A stretch of DNA of 64,000 bases from Duganella zoogloeoides (GCF_034479515.1 NZ_CP140152.1:2604001-2668000); one strand, 5' to 3'. Shown: positions 51,077-61,400, numbered from the stretch's first letter. Notes: generated by a model from the letters alone, not told the origin. Numbers and translations are program-made.

Positions 51077-52360
51077 ATGCAGCCTAGTGTGCCATCTTTT
51101 CGCGTCGCCGTCATCGGCGGCGGCCCGGCGGGCCTGATGGCCGCCGAAACCCTGGCGCAGGGCGGGGCGCAGGTCGATGTGTACGATGCCATGGCCTCGG
51201 TCGGCCGCAAGTTCCTGCTGGCCGGTCGCGGCGGCATGAACATCACCCACGCCGAGCCGTATGCCGATTTCGTCACCCGCTATGGCGCGCAGGCCGCGTC
51301 GCTGCGCCCGATGCTCGACGCTTTCGGCCCCGAGGCCGTGCGCGCGTGGATCCACGGCCTCGGTGTGCAGACCTTTGTCGGCAGTTCCAACCGGGTGTTC
51401 CCTACCGATATGAAGGCCGCACCCCTGCTGCGGGCCTGGCTGCACCGGCTGCGCGAGCACGGCGTGCGGTTTCACATGCGCCATCGCTGGACGGGCTGGC
51501 GCAGCGCCGACGGCGCGCTGGTATTCGAGACGCCCGATGGCGAGTTGACCGTGCGGGCCGATGCCGTGGTGCTGGCCCTGGGCGGCGGCAGCTGGGCGCG
51601 GCTCGGCTCGGACGGCGCCTGGATTCCGCTGCTGCAGGCGCGTGGCGTGGCGGTAGCGCCCCTGGTTCCGGCCAACTGCGGCTTCGACGTGGACTGGAGC
51701 GCGCATTTCAGCGAGCGTTACGCCGGCGAGCCGCTGACCACGGTGGCAATCACCTCGGTCGGTGCGGACGGGCGCGAGTTCCGCCGCCAGGGCCAGTTCG
51801 TGGTGACTGCCGGCGGCGTGGAGGGCAGCCTGATTTATGCGCTGTCGGCCGCGATGCGCGACCAGATCGCCGCCAGCGGCCACACGACGATGTATCTCGA
51901 CCTGCTGCCCGACCTGGTGCCGGAACGGGTGCTCGATGAAGTGGCGCGCCCGCGCGGCGCCCGTTCGCTGGCCAGCCACCTGCAAAGCAGGCTCGGCCTC
52001 AAGGGCGTCAAGGCGGGGCTGCTGCGCGAGTGCCTCGATAAGGAATCGTATGGCGATCCGCACTTGCTGGCGCACGCGATCAAGCGCCTGCCAGTGCGGC
52101 TCGTGCGTCCGCGCCCGATCGACGAGGCGATCAGCAGCGCCGGCGGCGTGATGTGGCAGGCGCTCGATGGCGCCATGCTCAAGGCTGCGCCGGGGGTGTT
52201 CGTGGCGGGCGAGATGGTCGATTGGGAGGCGCCGACCGGCGGCTATCTGCTCACCGCGTGCTTTGCCAGCGGCATGGCGGCGGGCCGCGACGCCCTGGCA
52301 TGGCTGGACAACCCGCACGGCCAAGCAGGCGACTGCCCCGCAGAACTGCTGAACCGCTGA
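51077..52360 (+). CDS. TIGR03862-type NAD(P)/FAD-dependent flavoprotein
   Basis: A 427-residue flavoprotein of the HI0933/BaiN-like group. FAD motif: VAVIGGGPAGLMAAE near residue 12, then the GRKFLLAGRGGMNITH block, LALGGGSWARLGSDG and the C-terminal FVAGEMVDWEAPTGGYLLTACFASG. No signal peptide. The reaction is unknown; relatives have been linked to bile-acid-type reduction and possibly tRNA or quinone chemistry, none of which is supported here. An in-frame TTG at 51068 is rejected in favour of the ATG at 51077. Confidence 0.82.
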   Translation: MQPSVPSFRVAVIGGGPAGLMAAETLAQGGAQVDVYDAMASVGRKFLLAGRGGMNITHAEPYADFVTRYGAQAASLRPMLDAFGPEAVRAWIHGLGVQTFVGSSNRVFPTDMKAAPLLRAWLHRLREHGVRFHMRHRWTGWRSADGALVFETPDGELTVRADAVVLALGGGSWARLGSDGAWIPLLQARGVAVAPLVPANCGFDVDWSAHFSERYAGEPLTTVAITSVGADGREFRRQGQFVVTAGGVEGSLIYALSAAMRDQIAASGHTTMYLDLLPDLVPERVLDEVARPRGARSLASHLQSRLGLKGVKAGLLRECLDKESYGDPHLLAHAIKRLPVRLVRPRPIDEAISSAGGVMWQALDGAMLKAAPGVFVAGEMVDWEAPTGGYLLTACFASGMAAGRDALAWLDNPHGQAGDCPAELLNR

Positions 52361-52423
52361 TCCTGTTTGCGCCAAGTCCTGAAGCGGTAATCCTGTCGCG
52401 GTCGGGTACTGCGGCGCTGGAGC

Positions 52424-53230
52424 TTACTCCCAATGCACCGAACCCGACCCCTTGCGGCTGATCTCACGCTGATCCGGGTTGCCGTACACGGTCAGGTTGC
52501 CGCTGCCCTGCAACTCGAGATTGGCAGCTTTGCGGGCGAATACGTGGCCGGTGCCCGAACCCTTGAGCAGTACTTCCACCCGGTCCGCCGCCAGGTGGCG
52601 CGCGTCGAGCGTGCCGGAGCCGGCCAGCTGCATCTCCATCACCTGGCAGCTGCCGGCGGCCGTGATGCGGCCCGAACCCAGCAATTCCAGTTCCACGTGC
52701 TGGCCGCTGCCGGCATTGAGCGCAAGGTTGCCGCTGCCATGCACGGCCGCACTGAGCTTGCGATAGCGGCCGTTGAAGGCCACATCGCCCGAACCCTGCA
52801 ATTGCAGGTCCATGCGCTCACCGTTAAAGCCGCTGACCTTGACGTTGCCGCTGCTGCGCACCGAGAGTTCCTCCAGTTGCGGCAGCACCAGCTCCACCTG
52901 CAAGCGGTGGCGCGGGTTAAGCAACATGCCCTTGGTGCCGATGTGCAGGTCGCGGCCGTCCTGCTCGGTGCCGATATTGGCCAGCGAGCGCTGCTCGCCG
53001 CGCACCTTGAGCGAGGCGACAGGGCCCTGGGTCAGTATCAGGTCGATCGGGCCGGTGATATCGACCACCGTGGCCATGGCGTTGATGCTGCGGGTTTCGC
53101 TCGACAGCGAGCGGCCGGCGCTGCTGGCCGGGTTGGCGGCGCCGTACGATTTCAGCATGCTGTAGGTGATGCCGATCAGCACGAAGGAAAACAGCAGCAG
53201 GCTGAAGCCGATTTTCATCAGGGAACGCAT
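52424..53230 (-). CDS. GIN-domain (DUF2807) envelope protein
   Basis: A 268-residue protein with one N-terminal membrane anchor (MKIGFSLLLFSFVLIGITYSML). The rest is a right-handed beta-helix-like 'head GIN' domain with repeats of the GSG motif (LQGSGDVAFNG, VHGSGNLALNAG, LLGSGRITAAG, LAGSGTLDARH, LKGSGTGHVFA, LQGSGNLTVYG, RKGSGSVHWE). Such domains are thought to be adhesin-like or cell-surface binding modules; the partner is unknown. The gene follows a membrane protein gene after 10 bases and is convergent with the flavoprotein gene. Confidence 0.8.
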   Translation of the reverse strand: MRSLMKIGFSLLLFSFVLIGITYSMLKSYGAANPASSAGRSLSSETRSINAMATVVDITGPIDLILTQGPVASLKVRGEQRSLANIGTEQDGRDLHIGTKGMLLNPRHRLQVELVLPQLEELSVRSSGNVKVSGFNGERMDLQLQGSGDVAFNGRYRKLSAAVHGSGNLALNAGSGQHVELELLGSGRITAAGSCQVMEMQLAGSGTLDARHLAADRVEVLLKGSGTGHVFARKAANLELQGSGNLTVYGNPDQREISRKGSGSVHWE

Positions 53231-53240
53231 GGTGGGCCTC

Positions 53241-53849
53241 TCAGTGTCCGCGCAGCAGCGAGACGTTCATGGCGGCGTAGCGGCGCATGCCCACTACCGT
53301 GTAGCGGGTGAGCACGATGCAGACCAGGCACAGGCCGATGCCGCCCAGCACCAGTCCGAGGCCGATCAGGGTCTGGGTGGTGCGGGCGCCACCGTCGAAA
53401 TCGGTGGTAATCGTCATGTCGCCGGTGGCCACGGCTTCGGCGCGGTCCCAGATGCGGGCGTTGCGGCTGCCGGTAGCAGCATCGTTGCCGGCGCCGCCAG
53501 CGTCGGCGTCGCGGAACACCTGGATGCCGCGCCCGGTGATCGCCACTTTCCAGCCCATGGCCTCTTCTTCCTCTGCGCGCGTATCGAAGCGCGAATTGGT
53601 CAGCGCCATCACCTGGCGGATCGGGCCTTGCAGCGCCAGTTCGTTTTGTCCCGACAGGCCGCTGGCCGTCACTGCCACGCCACCGATGTAAAAACTGAAC
53701 GCCGACAGGTACACCGCCAGCAGCAGCGACGCATACACCGCCGCCGGAATCACCATGAACAGGTTAAAGATGGCCAGACCGATGGCCGAGCCGACGGTCC
53801 GGATGATGTGGCGCGGCGGTGACGGTTGGCGCGAGGAATCGGGTTTCAT
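53241..53849 (-). CDS. Membrane protein of unknown function, partner of GIN-domain gene
   Basis: A 202-residue inner-membrane protein with N- and C-terminal hydrophobic segments (LAIFNLFMVIPAAVYASLLLAVYLSAFSF-like region and LIGLGLVLGGIGLCLVCIVL). The middle is soluble and acidic (DTRAEEEEAMGW), with a Gly/Ala-rich loop (ADAGGAGNDAATG). This arrangement beside a GIN-domain gene resembles the DUF1700/DUF4097 gene pairs, although no PadR regulator is here. The start at 53849 is the first ATG giving the membrane topology; no strong Shine-Dalgarno. The pair probably forms one transcript. Confidence 0.65.
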   Translation of the reverse strand: MKPDSSRQPSPPRHIIRTVGSAIGLAIFNLFMVIPAAVYASLLLAVYLSAFSFYIGGVAVTASGLSGQNELALQGPIRQVMALTNSRFDTRAEEEEAMGWKVAITGRGIQVFRDADAGGAGNDAATGSRNARIWDRAEAVATGDMTITTDFDGGARTTQTLIGLGLVLGGIGLCLVCIVLTRYTVVGMRRYAAMNVSLLRGH

Positions 53850-53996
53850 GATGGTCAATAGTTGTTGCTGTCGATGTTGGCACTGTACGCAAGAGCGCCG
53901 CGCCGCGCCACAGGCATGTGACAGTCTGCGTAAATGGCGGTACAGGCGACCCGCCAGCGCGCCAGGCCGCATGCTGCCCGACCGGGGCGCAGGCGG

Positions 53997-55457
53997 TCAG
54001 GCACCGTTGAGCAGGCGCGCAGCCGCCACGCCGCTGCGCACGGCCGATTCGATGGTGGCCGGATAATCGCTGGCCGTGTAGTCGCCGGCCAGCACCAGCC
54101 CGGGCAAACCGGTGGCATTGGCAGGTCGTACCAGGCCCGGGGTGCTGGCATGGGTGGCGCGTTTTTCCGTGATCACCTTGAACCATTGCGGCCGGCCCAG
54201 GTCCGGGCGCTGGAAGGCGACCGCCAGTTGCACCGCCACGGCTTCGGCCAGCAAGTCCTGCTGTTCCGCTGCGGCGCTGGCCGACGCGCTGATCACCACG
54301 GCCAGCAGGCCGGCCTGGGCTGGATCGAGCTGGCCGCGGTCGAACACGAACTGGCCCCACTCGTGGTTGTCGGCATCGTCCAGCAGGGCGTAGAAAGGCA
54401 AGTCGAGCCGGATATCGGGCGCGAATTGCAGGTAAACGGTGGTGATGGTTTCCGGTTCCAGTGCGATCAGGCTGGCGCAGGCAGCGCTGGTGTCGCAGCC
54501 GGCGATGCCGTGCAGCAGTGCCGCTGCCTGGTTGGGGCCGGTCGCCACCACCACGCCGTTGAAATAGGTGCTCCACATGCCGCCCACGGCCGCGCCGCTG
54601 ATATCGGCCTGCCACAGCCGGCCTTCGATCGAGCGCAGCGCCTGTACCTTGGCGCCGGTGCGCACCGAGCCGCCGTTCGCCTCGATATATTTGGCGGCCG
54701 CCTCGGGCAGCAGCGCCGAGAGGTCCACGCGCGGCACCAGCATGTCGGATGCGGCGCGGCGCGCGCCCAGGCTGTCGCGCAGCACGGCCAGGAACACCTG
54801 CGCGGAAGCGCGTTCCGGCGGCGTATTGAGCGCGGCCAGGCAGAGTGGGCGCCACAGCAGGCGGGTCAGGCGCGGGGTTTGATCGTAGCGTTCGAGCAAT
54901 TCGGCCACCGTGCAATCCTGGTGCAACTGCCAGCCCATCCAGCGCGCGGTCGATGAAAAGCGCAGCAGGCTCAGCTTGTCGGCCCGGTCCAGACCCTGGC
55001 TGCGCAGCAGCGCCACGGCCAGGTGCAGCGGCGCCGGCAACGGCAGGGCTGGCGCAACGAAATCCATGCCGCCCGGGCCGCCGGCCACGCGCGGGTAGCG
55101 CATCTGTAGCGGCAGCTTCAACAGTGCCTGGGCCGGGTCGACGCCAACCAGTTGCATCACGCGCAAGGTTTCGCGGTAGGCGCCCAGCAGGATGTGCTGA
55201 CCGTTGTCGAGCAGTTTGCGGTCGGTTTCGATGCGGCGCGCGCGTCCACCAAGCACGCGGGCCGCTTCGAACAGCGTGACCTTGAAACCGGCGCGCGCCA
55301 GTTCCACGGCCGCCGTGCAGCCGGCCCAGCCGCCGCCGATGACGGCAACGCTGCGGCTGATATCGGAATCTCCCTTGGTGACAAGGCGCTTTTCAGCCGC
55401 GTTGTCAGCTGCATTGCTGCCCGGTTGATCAGCCACGGCGCCGTCAGCCACGGACAT
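53997..55457 (-). CDS. hpnE: Hydroxysqualene dehydroxylase HpnE
   Basis: A 486-residue FAD protein of the squalene-synthesis pathway: it reduces hydroxysqualene to squalene. FAD motif VAVIGGGWAGCTAAVELARAG near residue 37, followed by FEAARVLGGRARR; the family pattern continues with DNGQHILLGAYRETLRVM and the C-terminal GLPGLVLAGDYTASDYPATIESAV. The first 34 residues are an unstructured extension. It overlaps the 3' end of hpnD by 14 bases, so the two are coupled, giving the order hpnC-hpnD-hpnE on the minus strand. Confidence 0.92.
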   Translation of the reverse strand: MSVADGAVADQPGSNAADNAAEKRLVTKGDSDISRSVAVIGGGWAGCTAAVELARAGFKVTLFEAARVLGGRARRIETDRKLLDNGQHILLGAYRETLRVMQLVGVDPAQALLKLPLQMRYPRVAGGPGGMDFVAPALPLPAPLHLAVALLRSQGLDRADKLSLLRFSSTARWMGWQLHQDCTVAELLERYDQTPRLTRLLWRPLCLAALNTPPERASAQVFLAVLRDSLGARRAASDMLVPRVDLSALLPEAAAKYIEANGGSVRTGAKVQALRSIEGRLWQADISGAAVGGMWSTYFNGVVVATGPNQAAALLHGIAGCDTSAACASLIALEPETITTVYLQFAPDIRLDLPFYALLDDADNHEWGQFVFDRGQLDPAQAGLLAVVISASASAAAEQQDLLAEAVAVQLAVAFQRPDLGRPQWFKVITEKRATHASTPGLVRPANATGLPGLVLAGDYTASDYPATIESAVRSGVAAARLLNGA

Positions 55458-56277
55458 AGGTCTTCCACGCCAGCCACAGTTTGCGGATCGGCGTGAGCGA
55501 AATGCGCTGGGTCAGCACGTGGTAGCCGTCGGCCTGCACTTCGTCGAGCAGGGTGCGGTAGATGGCGGCCATCATCAGGCCCGGGCGCTGCGCGCGGCGG
55601 TCCTGCCTGGGCAGCAGCGCGAACGCATCGTCGTACGCTTGCTGGGCGCGCGCCACCTGGAACGCCATCAATTGCTCGAACTTCTCCGAGTGGCGGGCGT
55701 TGAGCAGGTCGGCGGCGGTGACGCCGAATTGTTGTAATTCGTTCACTGGCAGGTAGATGCGGCCCTTGCGCGCATCTTCGCCCACGTCGCGGATGATGTT
55801 GGTGAGCTGGAACGCGTGCCCCAGTTTTTCCGCGAACTGCAGGGTTTGCGGCGTGGTGACGCCGAAAATGCTGGCCGACAGGATGCCCACCACGCTGGCC
55901 ACGTGCCAGCAATAGCGCGTGAGCGCGGCGTAGTCGAGGTAGCGGGTCTGGTTCAGGTCCATCTCCATGCCGTCGATGATGGCTTGCAAGTGTTCCTGCT
56001 TGAGGTCGTACACCGCGAGATGCGGCTGCAGCGCTTGCGTGACCGGGTGCGACTGGCGGCCTTCGTACATGCCGGCGATTTCCTTGCGCCACCATTCCAG
56101 CTTGATGCGGGCGACCGACTCGTCGGTGCAATCATCGACGGTGTCGTCCACCTCGCGGCAAAATGCGTACAGGGCAGTGATGGCGCGACGACGCTCCGGC
56201 GTGAGAAACAGGAAGCTGTAGTAAAAACTGGAGCCGCTTTGCGCGGTCTTTTGCTGGCAGTAGTCGTCGGGGGACAT
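55444..56277 (-). CDS. hpnD: Presqualene diphosphate synthase HpnD
   Basis: A 277-residue trans-isoprenyl diphosphate synthase-like enzyme joining two farnesyl diphosphates to presqualene diphosphate. Aspartate motifs: CREVDDTVDD near residue 45 and DVGEDARKGRIYLP near 170, both with the metal-binding Asp residues intact. It works between HpnC and HpnE in the three-enzyme bacterial squalene route. It starts 39 bases after the hpnC stop and overlaps hpnE. Confidence 0.93.
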   Translation of the reverse strand: MSPDDYCQQKTAQSGSSFYYSFLFLTPERRRAITALYAFCREVDDTVDDCTDESVARIKLEWWRKEIAGMYEGRQSHPVTQALQPHLAVYDLKQEHLQAIIDGMEMDLNQTRYLDYAALTRYCWHVASVVGILSASIFGVTTPQTLQFAEKLGHAFQLTNIIRDVGEDARKGRIYLPVNELQQFGVTAADLLNARHSEKFEQLMAFQVARAQQAYDDAFALLPRQDRRAQRPGLMMAAIYRTLLDEVQADGYHVLTQRISLTPIRKLWLAWKTYVRG

Positions 56278-56315
56278 GAATAAAAAAGCAAGGTTGGCCT
56301 ATCGAAGCCGCTATT

Positions 56316-57167
56316 TTATAGTGTCGCGCCCTGTAACGGGGCCGATTTCATCCTTTGCTTCATGCGTACGGCCGACCAGAACACGCCCACCCAATCGCGC
56401 CGGTCCAGCTTGGGCCGGTGGCGGAACACATCGTATTGCACGCGCTCGATCTCATCGAGAATTTTCAGGCCGCCTTGCACGACCATGCGCAGTTCGAAGC
56501 CGATGCGGCCCTTCATGCGCAGCGCCAGCGGCGCACCGCCCAGCATCAGGGCGCGCGCGCGCGTGACCTGGAACTTCATCATTGCGCGCCAGCGCGCACG
56601 CGCATCGACGGCATCGAGCGCGCCGGGCAGGACGGCGTAGCGGTTCAGGTCTTCCAGCGGCAAATAAATGCGCTCCTTGTGCAGGTCGATCGCCACGTCC
56701 TGCAGGAAGTTAATCAATTGCAGCGCACTGCAAATGGCGTTCGAGTCGCGCAAGTTTTCTTCGGTGGCCTGCCCGTACAGGTGCAGCATCAGGTGCCCGA
56801 CCGGGTTGGCCGAACGCGCGCAGTAATCGAGCAGGGCGCCGTAGGTGGCGTAGCGGTGCACCGTCACGTCCTGCTTGAAGGCGGACAGCAGCGCGTACAT
56901 GGGCGCGAGCGGCAAGTCGTACTCGCGCACCACCACGGCCAGCCGTTCGAACATGGGGCTGTGGTCGGTGGCGCCGTCGGCGATGCGGTCGAGCGCAGCT
57001 TCGTAGGCGGTCAGGTCCGCCAGGCGCTGTTCCGGCGTGGCGTCGCCCTCGTCGGCCAGGTCGTCGGCGCTGCGGGCAAATGCATAGATGGCCTCGACGG
57101 CCGGGCGTAACCTTTTCGGCAATAAAATGGAAGCGACAGGGAAGTTTTCGTAGTGTTCTACCGACAT
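56316..57167 (-). CDS. hpnC: Hydroxysqualene synthase HpnC
   Basis: A 283-residue squalene/phytoene-synthase fold enzyme that turns presqualene diphosphate into hydroxysqualene. Landmarks: SVEHYENFPVASILLP at the start, FARSADDLADEGD, and the second motif FLQDVAIDLHKERIYLP. I use the ATG at 57167; an in-frame TTG at 57182 adds 5 residues. It is the first gene of the squalene operon and is divergent from the RND efflux operon across a palindrome-rich gap. No squalene-hopene cyclase gene is in the window. Confidence 0.92.
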   Translation of the reverse strand: MSVEHYENFPVASILLPKRLRPAVEAIYAFARSADDLADEGDATPEQRLADLTAYEAALDRIADGATDHSPMFERLAVVVREYDLPLAPMYALLSAFKQDVTVHRYATYGALLDYCARSANPVGHLMLHLYGQATEENLRDSNAICSALQLINFLQDVAIDLHKERIYLPLEDLNRYAVLPGALDAVDARARWRAMMKFQVTRARALMLGGAPLALRMKGRIGFELRMVVQGGLKILDEIERVQYDVFRHRPKLDRRDWVGVFWSAVRMKQRMKSAPLQGATL

Positions 57168-57207
57168 GTAGTGTTGACCCAAAGCAAAATTGGCAAATTT
57201 CCGGATT

Positions 57208-57227
57208 AAATGACTTAAAAGTCATTT
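57208..57227. promoter_or_regulatory. Palindromic operator in the hpnC/RND divergent promoter region
   Basis: AAATGACTT-AA-AAGTCATTT, perfect 9-bp arms, touching the -35 box of the RND promoter. A further copy of the half-site, AAAGTCATTT, lies at 57264-57273, 46 bases on. The form suits a TetR- or MarR-type repressor; no such gene is adjacent. Confidence 0.6.
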
Positions 57228-57253
57228 GCAAACCAGTTTGCTCGGCATATAAT
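57226..57253 (+). promoter_or_regulatory. Probable sigma-70 promoter of the RND efflux operon
   Basis: TTGCAA (57226-57231) and TATAAT (57248-57253), 16-base spacer. A second inverted repeat, GCAAAC-CA-GTTTGC (57228-57241), fills most of the spacer, where a regulator bound there would block RNA polymerase. Confidence 0.6.
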
Positions 57254-57332
57254 TAATTAACGGAAAGTCATTTATTTCCAACCCGTAATGGTAGTGCCTC
57301 AAGCCGCTCAGAGCAAGGAAAAGGAAAGTATC

Positions 57333-58466
57333 GTGGTCTCCTCCAGATTTCCCCGTTTCACCCCTCGTATTTCCACCATTTATATCGCAGTTGCGTGTGC
57401 AGCGCTTGCGGCGTGTTCCAAGCCGGTCGAAAAGACCGAGGATATCCGCCCGGTACGGGTAATGGTGCTGGCCGGCAGCGATGTCGATGTCAATGCCGAG
57501 TTCGCCGGCGAGGTGCGGGCGCGGGTGGAATCGCGTCTCGGTTTCCGCGTGGGCGGCAAGATCGTCAGCCGCAAGGTCGATGTCGGCACGCTGGTCAAGC
57601 GCGGCCAGGTGCTGATGGCGCTCGATCCCCAGGATCTGAAACTGTCGCAGGCGCAGGCCATGGCCGCGCTGCGTTCGGCGGAAACCAGCCGCGACCTGGC
57701 CAAGGCCGACGCACAGCGCTACCGCGAGTTGCGCGGCAAGAATTTTGTCAGTCAAGCCGTGCTCGACGAAAAGGAATCGACCCTGCGCGCGGCGCAAGCC
57801 TCGGTCGATGCCCAGCAGGCGCTATACAGCGGCCAGTCCAACCAGGCGGCCTACGCCACCTTGACGGCCGATGTCGATGGCGTGGTCACGCAGGTCGATG
57901 CCGAAGTGGGGCAGGTGGTGTCGCCCGGTACGCCGGTGGTGCAGGTGGCCAAGGCCGGCGAAAAGGAAATCGTCATTGGTTTGCCGGAAGACAAGGTCGA
58001 TGCGCTGCGCCAGATCACCGATGTGCACGTGCGGCTGTGGGCCGACCCGGGCCGCTCGGTCGCCGGCAAGATCCGCGAAATTTCGCCGGTGGCCGATCCG
58101 GCCACGCGCACCTACACCGCCAAGGTGACCGTGCCCGACACGCTGGACGCCAGGCTGGGCATGACCGCCGTGGTGCAGTTCGCTTCGCGCACGGCCACGC
58201 CGCAGATCAAGGTGCCGTTGACGGCGCTGTTCCACGAGAAATCCGCCACCTCGGTGTGGGTGGTGGAAAACGGCGCGGTCAAGCTGGTGCCCGTCACCGT
58301 GGCGGGCGCTGCCGGCAACGACCTGGTACTGTCCGCCGGCGTCAAGCCGGGGCAGTCGGTGGTCACTGCCGGCGTCAACCTGCTCAAGCCGGGGCAGAAA
58401 GTGACCATCCTTGGTAACGACGTGCCGGTGGCGCCATCGAAGGCAGTGGCCGGGGCCGCCAAATGA
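57333..58466 (+). CDS. RND efflux periplasmic adaptor lipoprotein
   Basis: A 377-residue membrane-fusion protein that links an inner-membrane RND pump to an outer-membrane channel. A signal peptide ends in the lipobox LAAC (Cys28 from the GTG start). Barrel-sandwich hybrid: RVESRLGFRVGGKIVSRKVDVGTLVKRGQ, followed by a coiled-coil hairpin (about 95-165) and the second lipoyl half TLTADVDGVVTQVDAEVGQVV. The GTG at 57333 is chosen because AAGGAAAG lies 4 bases before it; the ATG at 57288 has no Shine-Dalgarno. The stop overlaps the permease start by 4 bases (ATGA). Confidence 0.88.
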   Translation: MVSSRFPRFTPRISTIYIAVACAALAACSKPVEKTEDIRPVRVMVLAGSDVDVNAEFAGEVRARVESRLGFRVGGKIVSRKVDVGTLVKRGQVLMALDPQDLKLSQAQAMAALRSAETSRDLAKADAQRYRELRGKNFVSQAVLDEKESTLRAAQASVDAQQALYSGQSNQAAYATLTADVDGVVTQVDAEVGQVVSPGTPVVQVAKAGEKEIVIGLPEDKVDALRQITDVHVRLWADPGRSVAGKIREISPVADPATRTYTAKVTVPDTLDARLGMTAVVQFASRTATPQIKVPLTALFHEKSATSVWVVENGAVKLVPVTVAGAAGNDLVLSAGVKPGQSVVTAGVNLLKPGQKVTILGNDVPVAPSKAVAGAAK

Positions 58467-61400
58467 AAGGTGGCTTCAACCTCTCGCGCTGGGCGCTCGA
58501 ACATATTCCACTGACGCGTTACCTGATTGCAGTGTTGCTGATCGGCGGTGCGCTTGCCTACAGCAACCTGGGCCAGGACGAAGACCCTCCGTTCACTTTC
58601 CGCGCCATGGTCGTGCGCGCCATGTGGCCGGGCGCGACCGCGCTGCAAATGGCCGAACAGGTCACCGACAAGCTGGAAAAGAAGCTGCAGGAAACCCCGG
58701 GCATCGATGAAATCAGCAGCTATTCCAAGCCGGGCGAGACGCTGATCATTTTGAAACTGCGCGAATCGACCTCGCCCAAGGATGTGTCGCAGTCGTGGTA
58801 CCAGGTGCGCAAGAAGATCGGCGATATTGCCGGCACCTTGCCGCCGGGCGTGGTCGGACCGTTCTTCAACGACGAGTTCGGCGACACCTATGGCTCGATC
58901 TTCGCGCTGTCCGGCGACGGCTTCAACTATGCCGAGGTGAAGGAATACGCCGATTTCGTGCGCCAGCGCCTGCTCAAGGTGCCCACGGTCGCCAAGGTGG
59001 AGCTGTTCGGCGTACAGGATGAAAAGCTGGTCATCGAGTTCTCGCACAAGAAATTCGCCCAGCTTGGCATCCCGATCGAAACCATTGCCAACCAGATCGC
59101 CACGCAAAACAGCGTGGAATCGACCGGCGTGCTGGTCACGCCCACCGACAACCTGCAAGTGCGGGTGACCGGCGCCCTGAAAACGCCGAAAGACCTGGAA
59201 CAGCTGGAACTGCGCGCCAACGGCACCACGTTCCGCCTCGGCGATTTTGCCACCGTCAAGCGCGCCTACCAGGATCCGCCGGGCGACAAGATGCGCTTCA
59301 ATGGCAAGGAGGTGATCGGCCTGGGCGTGTCGATGGAGAAGGGCGGCAACATCATCGTTCTCGGCCAGAACATGGAAAAAACCGTGGCCGAGATCAAGGC
59401 CAAGCTGCCGGTCGGCATCACGCTCGAACGCGTGTCCGATCAGCCCGAGGCGGTCAAGGCGTCGGTGGGCGAGTTCGTCCACACGCTGATCGAAGCGGTG
59501 CTGATCGTGCTGGCGGTGAGCTTTGTCGCGCTCGGTTTGCACACCAAGCCGTTCCGCCTCGACGTGCGGCCGGGCCTGGTGGTGGCGCTGTCGATCCCGC
59601 TGGTGCTGGCCGTAACGTTTCTATTCATGCGCATGCTCGATATCGACCTGCACAAGATTTCGCTTGGCGCGCTGATCATCGCGCTGGGCCTGCTGGTCGA
59701 TGACGCCATCATCGCAGTGGAAATGATGGTGCGCAAGATGGAGGAGGGCATGTCGCGCTTCGATGCGGCCACGTTCGCCTACACGTCCACTGCGATCCCG
59801 ATGCTGACCGGCACCCTGATCACGGTGGCGGGCTTCCTGCCGATCGGCCTGGCCAAGTCCACCGCCGGCGAATACACGTTCTCGCTGTTCTCGGTCAATG
59901 CCCTGGCACTGATCATTTCGTGGGTGGTGGCAGTGACGTTTACGCCTTACCTGGGCTTCCTGCTGCTCAAGGTAAAGCCGCATGCCGACGGCCACAGCGA
60001 GCATGATATTTTCGATACGCCCGGTTTCCGCCGCTTCCGCGCCGTGGTCAACTGGTGCGTGGAGTTCCGCAAAACCACCATTGCCGCGACCTTGCTGGTG
60101 TTTGCTCTCGGCATCTACGGCTTCAACTTCATCGAGAAGCAGTTCTTCCCCGATTCCAGCCGGCCGGAATTGATGGTGGAGCTGTGGACGCCGGAAGGAA
60201 CCAGTTTTGCCGCCAACGAGGCGCAGGTAAAAAAATTCGAGGCATTCGTGACGAAATTGCCGGGCGTGGTCAGCGTGACCAGCTACGTCGGTACCGGCAG
60301 TCCGCGCTTCTATCTGCCGCTCGACCAGATATTCCCGCAGACCAATGTGTCGCAAATCGTCGTGCTGCCCAAGGACCTGGCGGCGCGGGCGGCGCTGCGT
60401 GACCAGATCACCAGGGTCTTCGAAAAAGATTTCCCTGAAGTGCGCGGCAGGGTGAAACTGCTGCCGAACGGCCCGCCGGTGCCTTACCCGGTGCAGTTCC
60501 GCGTGACGGGGACCGAGGTGGCCAAGGTGCGTGCGATTGCCGACCAGGTCAAGGACATCATGCGCGCCAATCCGAATGCGATCGGCGTCAATGACAACTG
60601 GAACGAGTCGGTCAAGGTGCTGCGCCTGGACCTGGACCAGGACAAGATGCGCGCGCTGGGCGTCACGTCGCAAACGGTGATGCGCGCCGCCAACACCATT
60701 TTGTCCGGCACCACGGTAGGGCAGTTCCGCGAGGATATCCGGCTGATCGACATCCAGATCCGCCAGCCGATCGAGGAGCGCAACACGATTTCCGTGCTCA
60801 ACGACACCAATATCCCGACCGCCAGCGGCAAGTACGTGCCGATCAGCCAGCTGGCGCGCGCGCATTTCGTGTGGGAGCCAGGCGTGGTCTGGCGTGAAGG
60901 GCGCGAATGGGCGATCACCGTGCAGGCCGACGTGGGCGACCATATCCAGGGGCCGACCGTGTCGAGCCAGATCGAACCGGAACTGAAAGCATTGCGCGCG
61001 GCCTTGCCGGCCGGCTATGCGATCACCATCAAGGGGGCGGCAGCCGACAGCGGTACGGCCGAAGCATCGATTGCGGCCAACTTGCCACTGGCGATCTTCA
61101 TCATCTTCACGCTGTTGATGTTGCAGCTGCATAGTTTCTCGCGGGCGCTGCTGGTGTTCCTGACCGGGCCGCTCGGCGTGGCCGGGGCGGCGCTGGCCTT
61201 GCTGCTGCTGGGCCGGCCGCTGGGCTTTGTCGCCAACCTGGGCATCATCGCACTGTTCGGCATGATCATCCGTAACTCGGTGATCCTGGTGGACCAGATC
61301 GAGCAGGACATTGCTGCGGGCCACGATCCGTGGACCGCGATCGTCGAATCGGCCGTGCGCCGCTGCCGGCCGATCATACTGACGGCCGCTGCCGCAGCAC

